From assembly GCA_016208715.1 (NCBI GenBank), contig JACQXV010000011.1, positions 1 to 54,649 of the forward strand: 54,649 nucleotides of DNA, read 5' to 3'. Below are positions 24,669 through 32,452 of the stretch, piece by piece. Position numbers and translations under genes: made by a program. This DNA comes from Candidatus Woesearchaeota archaeon (lineage in GTDB: Archaea; Nanobdellota; Nanobdellia; Woesearchaeales; UBA11576). The notes under the pieces are model-generated. The model ran no database searches, was not told the DNA's origin, and saw only the letters and a program-made list of their open reading frames with translations. Every line of letters starts with the position of its first letter. The first letter of the stretch is position 1.

Positions 24669-24811
24669 GGCTCTGTCCCGAATCTGCCGCTGCCACCCTG
24701 CGAGCTGAAACGATTTACATTATGTTAGACATCCTCTCGGCGACAACATCGCTTCAAACCTCCACAGCGAGCGGTGCAGCGGCCGAGCGCAAGCGAGATT
24801 CGGGACAGAGC
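24669..24811 (+). repeat. Family A MITE-like repeat, copy 5, with 10-bp direct repeats
   Basis: A 143-bp element. CCTTATCAAG is present at 24659-24668 and 24812-24821, immediately outside both ends. It lies between the unknown helical pair and a membrane protein, about 45 bp from the latter's start. Confidence 0.92.
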
Positions 24812-24857
24812 CCTTATCAAGAAAGCTTTATTAACGTAAGATCATTATAAAATTAGT

Positions 24858-25436
24858 ATGCCCAAGAGTTTGCGTCAGAAATTGATAGAAAAGGGGTGGC
24901 AAGAAGCGGAGATCGATAGAACGCTTGATATTCTCTATTCTGAAGAAAAACAAGAAAAACACGCACGGTTTGCTCACTTTTCAAGCCCGATCATTTATTG
25001 GGCAGGCCTTCTCGTGGCCATCGTTGGCAATCTTCTGATATCAGTCGTCTTTATTCCATTTCTTATGATTCTTAATTCAGTACAACTGTACATTATCTTG
25101 GGCTCTATGGGCGCGATCTTTGGCGCAATGTTCAATCTGCTGTTGCGTGATATCGAGCACATAGATGCTAAGCATCATGTGATGGCAGGCGTGTTTATTC
25201 CCTCCATTGCTCTGATCACCATTTTTGTGATGGTGACACTTGCCAACAGATTCAACGCGATAATCAAGAATCCTGTGCAGCACAATCCCTACGTTCTAAG
25301 CGTCATCTATGTTCTCGCGTTCTCAGCCGCGTATGCGTGGTACAAATGGAACGACCTTCTCGAAGAGAAAAGACACAAGGCAGAACTTGCCGCTACGCGG
25401 CAGTCGGGCGAGCAGCAAAACGGGCAACTTTCATAG
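24858..25436 (+). CDS. Four-helix membrane protein of unknown function
   Basis: A 192-residue protein. A soluble N-terminal helix (MPKSLRQKLIEKGWQEAEID, of the kind found in small UBA-like folds) precedes four hydrophobic segments at about 45-68, 75-95, 108-130 and 145-160, and a basic tail. No family is recognised. A TATA-like ATAAAATTA lies just upstream of the ATG. Confidence 0.7.
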   Translation: MPKSLRQKLIEKGWQEAEIDRTLDILYSEEKQEKHARFAHFSSPIIYWAGLLVAIVGNLLISVVFIPFLMILNSVQLYIILGSMGAIFGAMFNLLLRDIEHIDAKHHVMAGVFIPSIALITIFVMVTLANRFNAIIKNPVQHNPYVLSVIYVLAFSAAYAWYKWNDLLEEKRHKAELAATRQSGEQQNGQLS

Positions 25437-25604
25437 TGAATCGCAGCGAATCGTACAGTGAATAATTGATTTCGTGTGTCATCAAACCAGGGTCTTGTGA
25501 AGACTGTTTTTTCTCACGCGTCAAACTACCAGCAAATAACTACCAGTAAATACATACTCGCCGGCATTCTCTGCCAGCTATGGTGAGCGAGCGCCGCGGC
25601 GGCG

Positions 25605-25720
25605 CCGCTAAACATTTCCTCGTTATGGGAAACTCGGCATCTCCCAATGCCGGTTTCCATCTCCGTGTTTGATTATACGCTGGTGAAGCGGCCGCTGAAA
25701 ACAAAATTCCGGACAGAGCC
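25605..25720 (+). repeat. Family D repeat copy
   Basis: About 115 bp with CCTCGTTATGGGAAACTCGGC, GGTTTCCATCTCCGTGTTTG and GCGGCCGCTGAAAACAAAATTCC blocks (long blocks split here). It matches 24560-24659 closely and 2165-2312 in reverse. It lies just upstream of the tRNA-His promoter. Confidence 0.7.
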
Positions 25721-25773
25721 ACTGGCCGCGATACATTTATAAAAATATGAAATCAGCAAAATGCTTGCTCTTT

Positions 25774-25847
25774 GGAGGTCGTGATGTAGCCTGGCAGCAT
25801 AGGGGACTGTGGATCCCCTCGGGCGGGTTCAAATCCCGCCGACCTCC
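25774..25847 (+). tRNA. tRNA-His (anticodon GUG)
   Basis: The acceptor stem pairs GAGGTCG (25775-25781) with CGACCTC (25840-25846). A G at -1 (25774) faces the discriminator C (25847), the identity pair of tRNA-His. The anticodon stem GGGGA/TCCCC encloses CTGTGGA with anticodon GTG at 25809-25811. The T-arm GCGGG-TTCAAAT-CCCGC is intact. No CCA is encoded and no intron is seen. TATTTATAAAAATATGA just upstream is the likely promoter. Confidence 0.95.
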
Positions 25848-25934
25848 CTCCCATTTCTCCGTGAGATTAACGGATTTATCGCGAATGTGCCCGCTGCCAC
25901 CCTTCAAGGAAAAACTCCCTGCGCAAGCAGGCAC

Positions 25935-26012
25935 AAATAGAACTGAACCCCTCAAGAAACCGATCTCTATCACTTCTATCACTCATAAACAAAACCTTAC
26001 GCCTAGCCGTAT
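25935..26012 (+). pseudogene. Decayed partial copy of the Cys-rich mini-protein
   Basis: The DNA AATAGAACTGAACC ... AAGAAACCGA ... CTATCAC matches 13995-14057. In translation RTEP-KKP is kept, but a one-base shift is needed before YHFYHS and stop. The Cys-rich upstream part is lost. Similarity extends past the stop (TACGCC, GTTAACTAA) in both copies, so the duplicated unit includes non-coding bases. Confidence 0.45.
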
Positions 26013-26209
26013 GGCGAATATTCGCCGTTAACTAAACAGCCTCTTCTGACCAAAGCTTTATAAAACACAGACTTCTCCACTTAACACAATAAAACCCGAG
26101 TTCAATGACTTATTGGGCGTTCATAGGGTTTATCTTACGTTGTTAAGATAAATATGAGCTGTTCTGAGTCCTTTTGTCTCGGTTTAAACAAAATTAGGTT
26201 GATGCTTGA

Positions 26210-26722
26210 ATGTCAGAAGAGAAAAAGGACTTTAATTACATTGTACGTGTACTAAACACCGATTTAGATGGAAATAAACCTGTTTCTCATGCTCTTCTGA
26301 AGATTCATGGTGTTGGTTTTATGCTTTCAAATGCCATTTGCCACAGCGCAAACATCGACAAACGAAAAAAGACGGGGTACATTACAGAGAATGACGTCCG
26401 CCGCCTTGAAGAGGTATTGCGCAGTCCTTTGCAGTTTGGTCTTCCTGTGTGGCTTCTCAATAGGCGCCACGATGTTGAGAGCGGTGAAAATAAGCACTTG
26501 ATTGGCGCTGATTTGAAATTCCAGACTGAGAATGATATCAAGATGCTTAAGAAAATCCGTTCCTATCGCGGCATTCGCCACACGCTTGGACTGCCAGTGA
26601 GGGGACAGAAGACCAAGTCAAATTTCCGCGATAAGCGCGCAAAGAAAGCATCACTTGGCGTACAACGTAAGAAAGTTGCCACTTCTGCACCAAAAGTGGA
26701 AGCTGGCGCTAAGAAAAAGTAA
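26210..26722 (+). CDS. rps13: Ribosomal protein uS13
   Basis: A 170-residue small-subunit protein. The start (IVRVLNTDLDGNKPVSHAL and IHGVGFMLSNAICHSANID) and the C-terminal IRSYRGIRHTLGLPVRGQKT (K-RGQ-T motif) match archaeal uS13. A Lys/Ala-rich tail of about 25 residues extends the C-terminus. It opens the archaeal ribosomal/RNAP operon uS13-uS4-uS11-RpoD. Confidence 0.97.
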   Translation: MSEEKKDFNYIVRVLNTDLDGNKPVSHALLKIHGVGFMLSNAICHSANIDKRKKTGYITENDVRRLEEVLRSPLQFGLPVWLLNRRHDVESGENKHLIGADLKFQTENDIKMLKKIRSYRGIRHTLGLPVRGQKTKSNFRDKRAKKASLGVQRKKVATSAPKVEAGAKKK

Positions 26723-26768
26723 AGAAAGCAGCCAAAAATAATAGAAAGTTTAAACCTGATTATACACC

Positions 26769-27452
26769 ATGGGAGATCCACGAAAAATTCGTAAGAAATA
26801 CCAGACACCGGGACATCCGTGGCAGCGTGCACGTATTGAAGAAGAGCGCACACTGATGAAGGAGTACGGTTTTAAGAATAAAAGAGAGATCTGGAAGATG
26901 AATTCCTTTTTGCGTCACGCAAAAGCTCAAGCAAAGATGCTCGTGACGCAAACGGATGTGCAAGGAGAACGTGAACGTAAGTTATTGCTTTCTCGACTCC
27001 AGCGCCTGGGACTTCTTAAGACGGAAAGTTCCCTAGACTCCATATTGTCCATAACATTACGCGACGTTCTGGAACGGCGCTTACAGACGCAAGTGTACCG
27101 CAAAACTCTCGCGTCGTCCGTTGATCAGGCGCGACAACTGATCACGCATCAGCACATCATGATCGGCGGAAAGACCGTCACTTCTCCATGTTATGTCGTG
27201 CCGCTCGTAGATGAAGCGAGTATCGTATATCACCCGCACTCTTCATTTTCTAATGCAGATCACCCTGAACGTGTAGCGATGCTTGTTACAAAAAAGACAA
27301 AGACGCCGAGACCAGACAATGGCGACACGAAGGGTGAACGTGGAAGATTCGCGGGTAGAAAACCACAGCGCCAACGTCAAAAACAAGCGCATAGGCAAAA
27401 AGAGGGGGCAACGGATCATAATGCTCCTGGTATGAGAAAGGTTCATGGTTGA
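26769..27452 (+). CDS. rps4: Ribosomal protein uS4, with an extended C-terminus
   Basis: A 227-residue small-subunit protein; [18 protein letters not shown] at the start and the S4 RNA-binding domain [20 protein letters not shown]-type segment with [20 protein letters not shown] are clear. The C-terminal 45 residues ([20 protein letters not shown] and on) are basic and go beyond the usual 180 residues. It overlaps uS11 by 8 bp. Confidence 0.96.
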   Translation: MGDPRKIRKKYQTPGHPWQRARIEEERTLMKEYGFKNKREIWKMNSFLRHAKAQAKMLVTQTDVQGERERKLLLSRLQRLGLLKTESSLDSILSITLRDVLERRLQTQVYRKTLASSVDQARQLITHQHIMIGGKTVTSPCYVVPLVDEASIVYHPHSSFSNADHPERVAMLVTKKTKTPRPDNGDTKGERGRFAGRKPQRQRQKQAHRQKEGATDHNAPGMRKVHG

Positions 27453-27972
27453 AGAAAAAAACAAAGCAAATTCCCAAGAAGGCGCGACTATGCAAGAAGC
27501 ACCGGTGGCCCAGCAGCCGGACAATCAGCAACAAAGGCGCGGGCACGCACGGGAAGCAGAGTATGAAGGACCACGTCAGCGTCGCCCTATCAGGTGGGGG
27601 ATTTGTCATATTTACTCATCATACAATAACACTATCATTCACGTTACTGACATTACTGGCACGGAGAGCATTGGACTCACATCCGGTGGACAAGTCGTCA
27701 AAGCCGATCGTATGGAAAGTTCGCCCACTGCCGCGATGATTGCCGCAAAGAAAGTTGCAGAGGTTGCTTTTGAGAAAGGCATTACAGGCATCCATGTCAA
27801 CATCAAGGCGCCCGGCGGGCACAATGGTCCCAACAATCCTGGTCCTGGAGCTCAAGCAGCTATCAGGTCGCTCTCACGTATGGGCCTAAAAATAGGCGTC
27901 ATTCAGGACGTGACTCCGATCCCTCACGATGGATGCAGAAAGAAGGGCGGTCGTAGGGGACGGAGGGTATGA
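27445..27972 (+). CDS. rps11: Ribosomal protein uS11, with N-terminal extension
   Basis: A 175-residue protein. The core ([78 protein letters not shown]) is typical uS11. The first 45 residues are an added Glu/Gln/Asn-rich stretch. Translation is coupled to uS4 (8-bp overlap); the ATG lies in GGTTCATGG. Confidence 0.96.
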   Translation: MVEEKNKANSQEGATMQEAPVAQQPDNQQQRRGHAREAEYEGPRQRRPIRWGICHIYSSYNNTIIHVTDITGTESIGLTSGGQVVKADRMESSPTAAMIAAKKVAEVAFEKGITGIHVNIKAPGGHNGPNNPGPGAQAAIRSLSRMGLKIGVIQDVTPIPHDGCRKKGGRRGRRV

Positions 27973-28081
27973 TTTAGATCGGCAAGCCAAATAAGATCAG
28001 TAGTTAAGATCGGTAGTCAATAAAAACTCGAACAAAAATCACTCGAAGATTCAAACGCAGCCGAGTTTTGTTGTGGTCATC

Positions 28082-28873
28082 ATGGAAATAACGATATTGG
28101 AAAACAAGAAGAAATACAACCGTGTTTCATTCATCCTTAAGGATACGTCATCTGTATTTGCTAATATGTTGCGCCGTGTAATCATGGATGAGGTGCCGAC
28201 ACTCGCAATCGAGAACGTTGAATTTCGTAAGAACACGTCTGTATTATATGACGAGATCATTGCGCATCGGCTCGGCCTTATTCCACTCGTTACGGACATT
28301 GACTCGTATAAACTTCCCGATGAGTGCACGTGCAAAGGTGAAGGTTGCAGTCAATGCCAAGTATCTTTTTCACTCAAAGCAAAAGGTCCGGGCATGGTAT
28401 ATGCTTCCGAACTTGTGCCTAAAGATCCCAAAATACTTCCGGTCTTTCCGAAGACTCCCATCGTAAATCTTGGGAAAGGGCAAGTCCTCGAGTTTGAAGC
28501 TATTGCTGTTTTGGGCAAAGGGAAGAACCATGCGAAGTGGAGCCCTGGAACGGTGTACTACAAATACAGACCGCAGATTGAACTCGCGAAGGGAATACCC
28601 AATCCTAAAGAAGTTGTCCAATCGTGCCCGGTTGACGTGTTTGACTTGAAAAATAATCAGGTAATTGTCAATAAAGATAATGAGTTGCGTTGCCACCTGT
28701 GTGGTAATTGTGTTGATGTTGCTCCAAACCATATTAAGTTGAACGAGAGCGACAAGGAAGTTGTCTTCTTTGTCGAGTCATGGGGCCAACTCTCGCCAAA
28801 AGAAATGGTTGAACGTTCACTTGAGATATTCAAGAAGAAGCTCGACGACTTTTGTGCGCAACTAAACGCATAA
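28082..28873 (+). CDS. rpoD: DNA-directed RNA polymerase subunit D
   Basis: A 263-residue archaeal RNAP subunit, homologue of Rpb3/alpha. NMLRRVIMDEVPTLAIENVE and the HRLGLIPL segment mark the assembly domain. The ferredoxin-like insert keeps four Cys (SCPVDVFD plus CHLCGNC), so an Fe-S cluster is plausible. A second Cys cluster CTCKGEGCSQC occurs near residue 83. ATG at 28082 is chosen; a GTG three codons earlier is less likely. Confidence 0.96.
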   Translation: MEITILENKKKYNRVSFILKDTSSVFANMLRRVIMDEVPTLAIENVEFRKNTSVLYDEIIAHRLGLIPLVTDIDSYKLPDECTCKGEGCSQCQVSFSLKAKGPGMVYASELVPKDPKILPVFPKTPIVNLGKGQVLEFEAIAVLGKGKNHAKWSPGTVYYKYRPQIELAKGIPNPKEVVQSCPVDVFDLKNNQVIVNKDNELRCHLCGNCVDVAPNHIKLNESDKEVVFFVESWGQLSPKEMVERSLEIFKKKLDDFCAQLNA

Positions 28874-28957
28874 TGTGATTGAAAGTGACGGTGTATGACG
28901 CGGCGGTCATCTGGTACAATCGGTATCATCATTTGCATTTTCGCTTATACAATAATC

Positions 28958-29128
28958 GTATTTGTTTAGCAGCTTTCGTAGCAGCGTTGCCACGACGCTC
29001 GCAGTATAGGTTTAGCTGATTAATGAACCAATAATCGTATGAACCGATAACCGTGTGAGAAACAATAGTGCGAGATGATGTAAAAACCTTCAGCTCGCGG
29101 GTCGGTGGCGACACTGATAAACAAATAC
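28958..29128. repeat. Family B repeat, diverged
   Basis: About 170 bp, left end GTATTTGTTTAGCAGC and right end TGATAAACAAATAC. The interior includes GCTTTCGTAGCAGCG, GTTGCCACGACGCTCGC and CAGCTCGCGGGTCGGTGGCG. It lies between rpoD and tRNA-Leu/eL18, thus within the ribosomal operon region. Confidence 0.75.
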
Positions 29129-29167
29129 AAAATTCACGTTTCAATGGTTGATCGTCCCGCTCCATAT

Positions 29168-29251
29168 GCGGGGGTGCCGGAGTGGTCAAACGGGCACGGT
29201 TGAGGGCCGTGTGGCTTAGTGCCTGCGCGGGTTCAAACCCCGTCTCCCGCA
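29168..29251 (+). tRNA. tRNA-Leu (anticodon GAG)
   Basis: The acceptor stem pairs GCGGGGG (29168-29174) with CTCCCGC (29244-29250), discriminator A at 29251. The anticodon stem CACGG/CCGTG encloses TTGAGGG with anticodon GAG. A long variable arm and a T-arm GCGGG-TTCAAAC-CCCGT complete it. No CCA is encoded and no intron is seen. As in many archaea a tRNA-Leu gene precedes eL18 in the ribosomal operon. Confidence 0.95.
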
Positions 29252-29314
29252 TTAATAGTTTATCATTAAATAGTCTATCTTTGAGAACAAAACGAGACAA
29301 GAACAAATATTGGC

Positions 29315-29680
29315 ATGGGAAATCGCACAGGGACCTCAAATCCACAGTTGCAGAGCTTGATTGTGGAGCTGCGTAAGAAGGCTCAGGTAGATCGCGTGCC
29401 ATTGTGGAAGCGAGTCGCGTTTGATCTTGAAAAGCCGACACGCATGCGCCGCGTGGTTAATCTTTCGCGGCTGAATCGCTTCACACGCGACAATGAAGTG
29501 ATCATTGTTCCAGGAAAGGTGCTCGGTTCCGGAATAATTGACCATAAGATAACGATCGCGGCATTTGATTTTTCAGACGGCGCAGTCGAGAAGCTGCTTA
29601 AGCAGAACTGTGACGTGCTCTCGATTGAAGAGTTGCTTGTAAAAAACCCCAAAGCATCCGCCGTCAGGATTATGGGATAG
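29315..29680 (+). CDS. rpl18e: Ribosomal protein eL18
   Basis: A 121-residue large-subunit protein of the eL18/uL15 superfamily. RRVVNLSRLNRFTRDNEVII and VPGKVLGSGIIDHKITIAAF are the diagnostic segments. It lies in the canonical archaeal order eL18-uL13-uS9-RpoN, 63 bp downstream of the tRNA-Leu gene. Confidence 0.96.
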   Translation: MGNRTGTSNPQLQSLIVELRKKAQVDRVPLWKRVAFDLEKPTRMRRVVNLSRLNRFTRDNEVIIVPGKVLGSGIIDHKITIAAFDFSDGAVEKLLKQNCDVLSIEELLVKNPKASAVRIMG

Positions 29681-29690
29681 GTTGATGGTT

Positions 29691-30110
29691 ATGATTATCG
29701 ATGCTACTGATTTAATTGTTGGACGCCTTGCATCAACAGTTGCAAAGCGGGCATTGCTTGGCGAGAAGATTGATATCGTGAATGCTGAAAAGGCAGTAGT
29801 TACAGGAAATAGAACATACATTCTCAAGGAGTACAAGCGGCGCATTGACATGGGAACCTGGGCCAAAGGCCCGTTTTTTTATCGTTCAGCGGACAGGTTG
29901 CTGCGAAGAAGCATCCGTGGCATGCTTCCCTACAAGCAAGAAAAAGGAAAAAAAGCCTACAAGAGGATCATGTGCTGGAAAGGGGTTCCAGAACCTTTTG
30001 CAAGCCAAAAGCTGGAGTCGATCAAAGATGCGCACGTTTCAAAAGTTCCTCATTTGCGATATGTATCACTTCGTGATGTAGTGAAGTTCCTAGGTGGTAA
30101 GTGTGAGTAA
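29691..30110 (+). CDS. rpl13: Ribosomal protein uL13
   Basis: A 139-residue large-subunit protein; DATDLIVGRLASTVAKRALL at the start and RSIRGMLPYKQEKGKKAYKR in the middle are the family hallmarks. The ATG at 29691 follows AGGTTGA; an ATG at 29685 is possible. It overlaps the uS9 start by a few bases. Confidence 0.95.
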   Translation: MIIDATDLIVGRLASTVAKRALLGEKIDIVNAEKAVVTGNRTYILKEYKRRIDMGTWAKGPFFYRSADRLLRRSIRGMLPYKQEKGKKAYKRIMCWKGVPEPFASQKLESIKDAHVSKVPHLRYVSLRDVVKFLGGKCE

Positions 30111-30507
30111 ACCCAAGACAGTTAATACCACTGGAAGGCGTAAACGATCGATTGCTCGCGCAGTCCTTATCCAAGGGAAGGGCATGGTGCGCATCAATGG
30201 TCAATCTCTTGATACTATAGAACCGAGGCTTGTGCGTATGAAGCTTCGTGAGCCTCTGATGTTAGCGGGTGATGTAGCGACCAAAGTCCATATTGATGTG
30301 AACGTTAACGGAGGAGGGATCATGTCTCAAGCAGATGCCGCTCGTCTTGCCATTAGTCGCGCGCTTGCAGCCGCAGGCGGTGAGAAGATTCGCCAGGTCC
30401 TACTTAATTATGATCGCGCATTCCTTGTCGCTGACACGCGTCGAAAGGAACAGCGTAAGCCCAACGATTCAAAGGCCCGCGCCAAGCGTCAGAAGTCATA
30501 CCGTTAA
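30103..30507 (+). CDS. rps9: Ribosomal protein uS9
   Basis: A 134-residue small-subunit protein that reaches the P-site with its C-terminal tail. [37 protein letters not shown], and the ending [11 protein letters not shown] are diagnostic. The GTG at 30103 is preferred as AGGTGG lies just upstream; it overlaps the uL13 stop by 8 bp. Confidence 0.95.
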   Translation: MSKPKTVNTTGRRKRSIARAVLIQGKGMVRINGQSLDTIEPRLVRMKLREPLMLAGDVATKVHIDVNVNGGGIMSQADAARLAISRALAAAGGEKIRQVLLNYDRAFLVADTRRKEQRKPNDSKARAKRQKSYR

Positions 30508-30565
30508 GTTAGTATTATATTGTCCTGTTAATATTTTAGTGTTAAACGCTTATTGTGGTGAAAAC

Positions 30566-30763
30566 ATGATTATTCCGATCCGTTGCTGGAGTTGTGGAAA
30601 ACCGATCGCGCACTTGTGGGAAGACTACAAGATGCGCCGCGATAAGGGCGATGAAAAGAAAAAGATTCTTGATGATCTTGGTCTTGACCGGTACTGCTGT
30701 CGCCAGCAGATGATGGGCCACGTCGATCTGATTGATGCAGCGTCTGAATTCAAGAAGTTCTGA
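30566..30763 (+). CDS. rpoN: DNA-directed RNA polymerase subunit N
   Basis: A 65-residue zinc protein of RNA polymerase (Rpb10 homologue). [20 protein letters not shown] with CWSC, and the pair CC in [18 protein letters not shown], form its zinc site. GTGGTG precedes the ATG at 30566. It closes the operon, as in many archaea. Confidence 0.97.
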   Translation: MIIPIRCWSCGKPIAHLWEDYKMRRDKGDEKKKILDDLGLDRYCCRQQMMGHVDLIDAASEFKKF

Positions 30764-31297
30764 TTCTTGTCAAAAGCTCGCGACCACCACCAGTGAATAC
30801 ACTGGCGGTATGCTCGCCCTTTGGTTTCATGTCACGCTCGCTTTACAACGAGCGGGAATTTCAGTGCATTGAACTTTGTTCTGGTATTTCATACCCCATT
30901 CAAATAAAGTCCGGTTCGGATTCTATCCGAACGCTTTATTTCTGGCTTTATAGCGTTTATAGGTATACGACCAGCGGGGTGTGCGGTGCAAGCTTTTTAC
31001 AATACCTATGGAAGAAGTCCTGTGTTTCTGTGTATTTTTGTTGGTTGTTATTGTTGGTTGTTATAGTTCAAGACAAAAGTTTCATAACGCCTTTTTGTCA
31101 AATATCTGGCTTTCGGGTGGCGCTGTGGGCTTCTGGCGAGTCCTGTGATTTAGCGTTATTCTTGCCTTTTGATTTTCAATTCGGATTCAATGCGTACTGG
31201 ATTCAAACGTTGTTTGATCAAAACGAGAGAAAACGCAACTTTAATAAAAACCAAGCATATTCTTTTGCATAGATTTCAAATCAAAGGGGGCAGATAC
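30764..31297. other. Intergenic region with hairpins and a promoter
   Basis: No gene is convincing. Bases 30772-30860 hold GTCAAAAGCTCGCGACCACCACC, close to 42066, and a CACCAGTG/CACTGGCGGT palindrome. At 30902-30941 a perfect stem AAATAAAG/CTTTATTT contains a second stem GTTCGGA/TCCGAAC. A TATA-like TTTAATAAAA (about 31231) precedes the gene at 31298. Confidence 0.5.
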
Positions 31298-32233
31298 GTG
31301 GTCTTTTGGATCTTTAAGCGCAAAAAACAGGATGTTTCCCAAGCCAGATGGACTGGGATTTCAGAGAGGATAACGGCCGCGTTTACAAAATTGCGTTCTG
31401 ACCTTTCTGATGTCGACGTAGGGCTCAAGAATAACGAGAAGCAGTTCGAACACCTCAACAAGTGGGTTGAATACCTTTATTCCCATCAGCAAGTCCTGCA
31501 CGCAAACCAGCAGTCTGTGGCATTGCAAGGTCGCGAATTAACTAAAAAACATGCAGAACTAGACAGAAATCACAAAAAAATACAGGGTTCCAACGAGCAC
31601 GCCATCCAGAAGCTCTCAAGAATGGAAGAGACGGTTGCCGAAGCTCATAAGACAATTTCTAACAGTTCCCAGCTAACTCGTAAAGAGCTTGACGATATCA
31701 AGACATGGCTGAATCGTTTTTCTGTAGTTTTAGAGCATCAGAAAACGTCAGAAAAACATCTTAAGGATGATATGGGACAACTGCAAGAGGAGATTCAGGA
31801 CATCTTTAAGAGCTATAAAACCTCATTAAGCGATTTAGAGGACCAAAATAACGTGCTCAAGGACCGTGTTGGTGTGGTCGAGTCTGCTTTAAATAAGCTT
31901 CAGTCGGGCCACGAGCCTGTGGCTTCGAGCGTTTTTTCATCAAAAAGTGAGTATTCGCTGCCTCAATCATCTTCCTCCGCGTATTTTGAGAAACACTTGA
32001 TTGCGCGGGTAAAACCAAATCGGCGGCCATATATCATGAACCTAATTCTTGAGACTGTTGCTGCAAGCGGCTATTCAACCAAGGAAATCGAGGATATCGT
32101 TGTGAAGGAAAAGCAACTTTGCGGCAGGACAACCTTCTACGCATACATCAAGGAACTACGCGATAAAGGAAAAATCGATACGGCATCGATCAACGATCGT
32201 CAAATCTTGGTGACTATGCAGAACAAGCAATAA
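31298..32233 (+). CDS. Long coiled-coil protein with a C-terminal winged-helix-like domain
   Basis: A 311-residue protein. Residues about 10-215 are almost continuous coiled coil (LNKWVEYLYSHQQVLHANQQ, AELDRNHKKIQGSNEHAIQK and similar heptads). The last 75 residues (KHLIARVKPNRRPYIMNLIL, GYSTKEIEDIVVKEKQLCGR) look like a helix-turn-helix domain. Start: GTG at 31298, 8 bases after AGGGGG. It has the style of DPANN regulatory or scaffold proteins; no family is recognised. It may be membrane-independent and dimeric. Confidence 0.7.
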   Translation: MVFWIFKRKKQDVSQARWTGISERITAAFTKLRSDLSDVDVGLKNNEKQFEHLNKWVEYLYSHQQVLHANQQSVALQGRELTKKHAELDRNHKKIQGSNEHAIQKLSRMEETVAEAHKTISNSSQLTRKELDDIKTWLNRFSVVLEHQKTSEKHLKDDMGQLQEEIQDIFKSYKTSLSDLEDQNNVLKDRVGVVESALNKLQSGHEPVASSVFSSKSEYSLPQSSSSAYFEKHLIARVKPNRRPYIMNLILETVAASGYSTKEIEDIVVKEKQLCGRTTFYAYIKELRDKGKIDTASINDRQILVTMQNKQ

Positions 32234-32237
32234 GATA

Positions 32238-32406
32238 TTTATTTAGCGGCGTCGTCAAGTGGTCTACTAAACAAATACAAATAAACAATACAAAAAGAAC
32301 AGCAAATCCTTTGATTGTACTGCCCGCATATTGCCTGTATATCCACAGCGATCGGAGCGCCGATAGGTGTGCAGCGGCCGAGCGTAAGCGAAATTCCAGA
32401 CAGAGC
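32238..32406. repeat. Short family B repeat followed by a family A right-end fragment
   Basis: 32238-32279 is a 42-bp family B remnant (TATTTATTTAGC ... ACTAAACAAATA). 32341-32406 is the right end of a family A element (TCCACAGCGATCGGAGCGCC ... GCAGCGGCCGAGCGTAAGCG) with an extra palindromic stretch ATCGGAGCGCCGAT that also occurs at 39427-39452. Confidence 0.65.
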
Positions 32407-32415
32407 TCTCATTCT

Positions 32416-32430
32416 AAAAAAATATATAAA
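32416..32430 (+). promoter_or_regulatory. TATA box of leuS
   Basis: AAAAAATATATAAAG lies 23-37 bp before the leuS ATG, consistent with a leaderless transcript. It is right after the family A fragment. Confidence 0.6.
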
Positions 32431-32452
32431 GCTGTCAAAAACAGATAGTTCT

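Noticed and set aside
25747-26031. A 94-residue frame
   Set aside because: It runs through the tRNA-His gene; only its end resembles the decayed mini-protein.
30793-31272. A 159-residue frame after rpoN
   Set aside because: Odd composition (Trp, Cys, Tyr rich), hairpins inside and no ribosome-binding site; overlaps the promoter of the gene at 31298.
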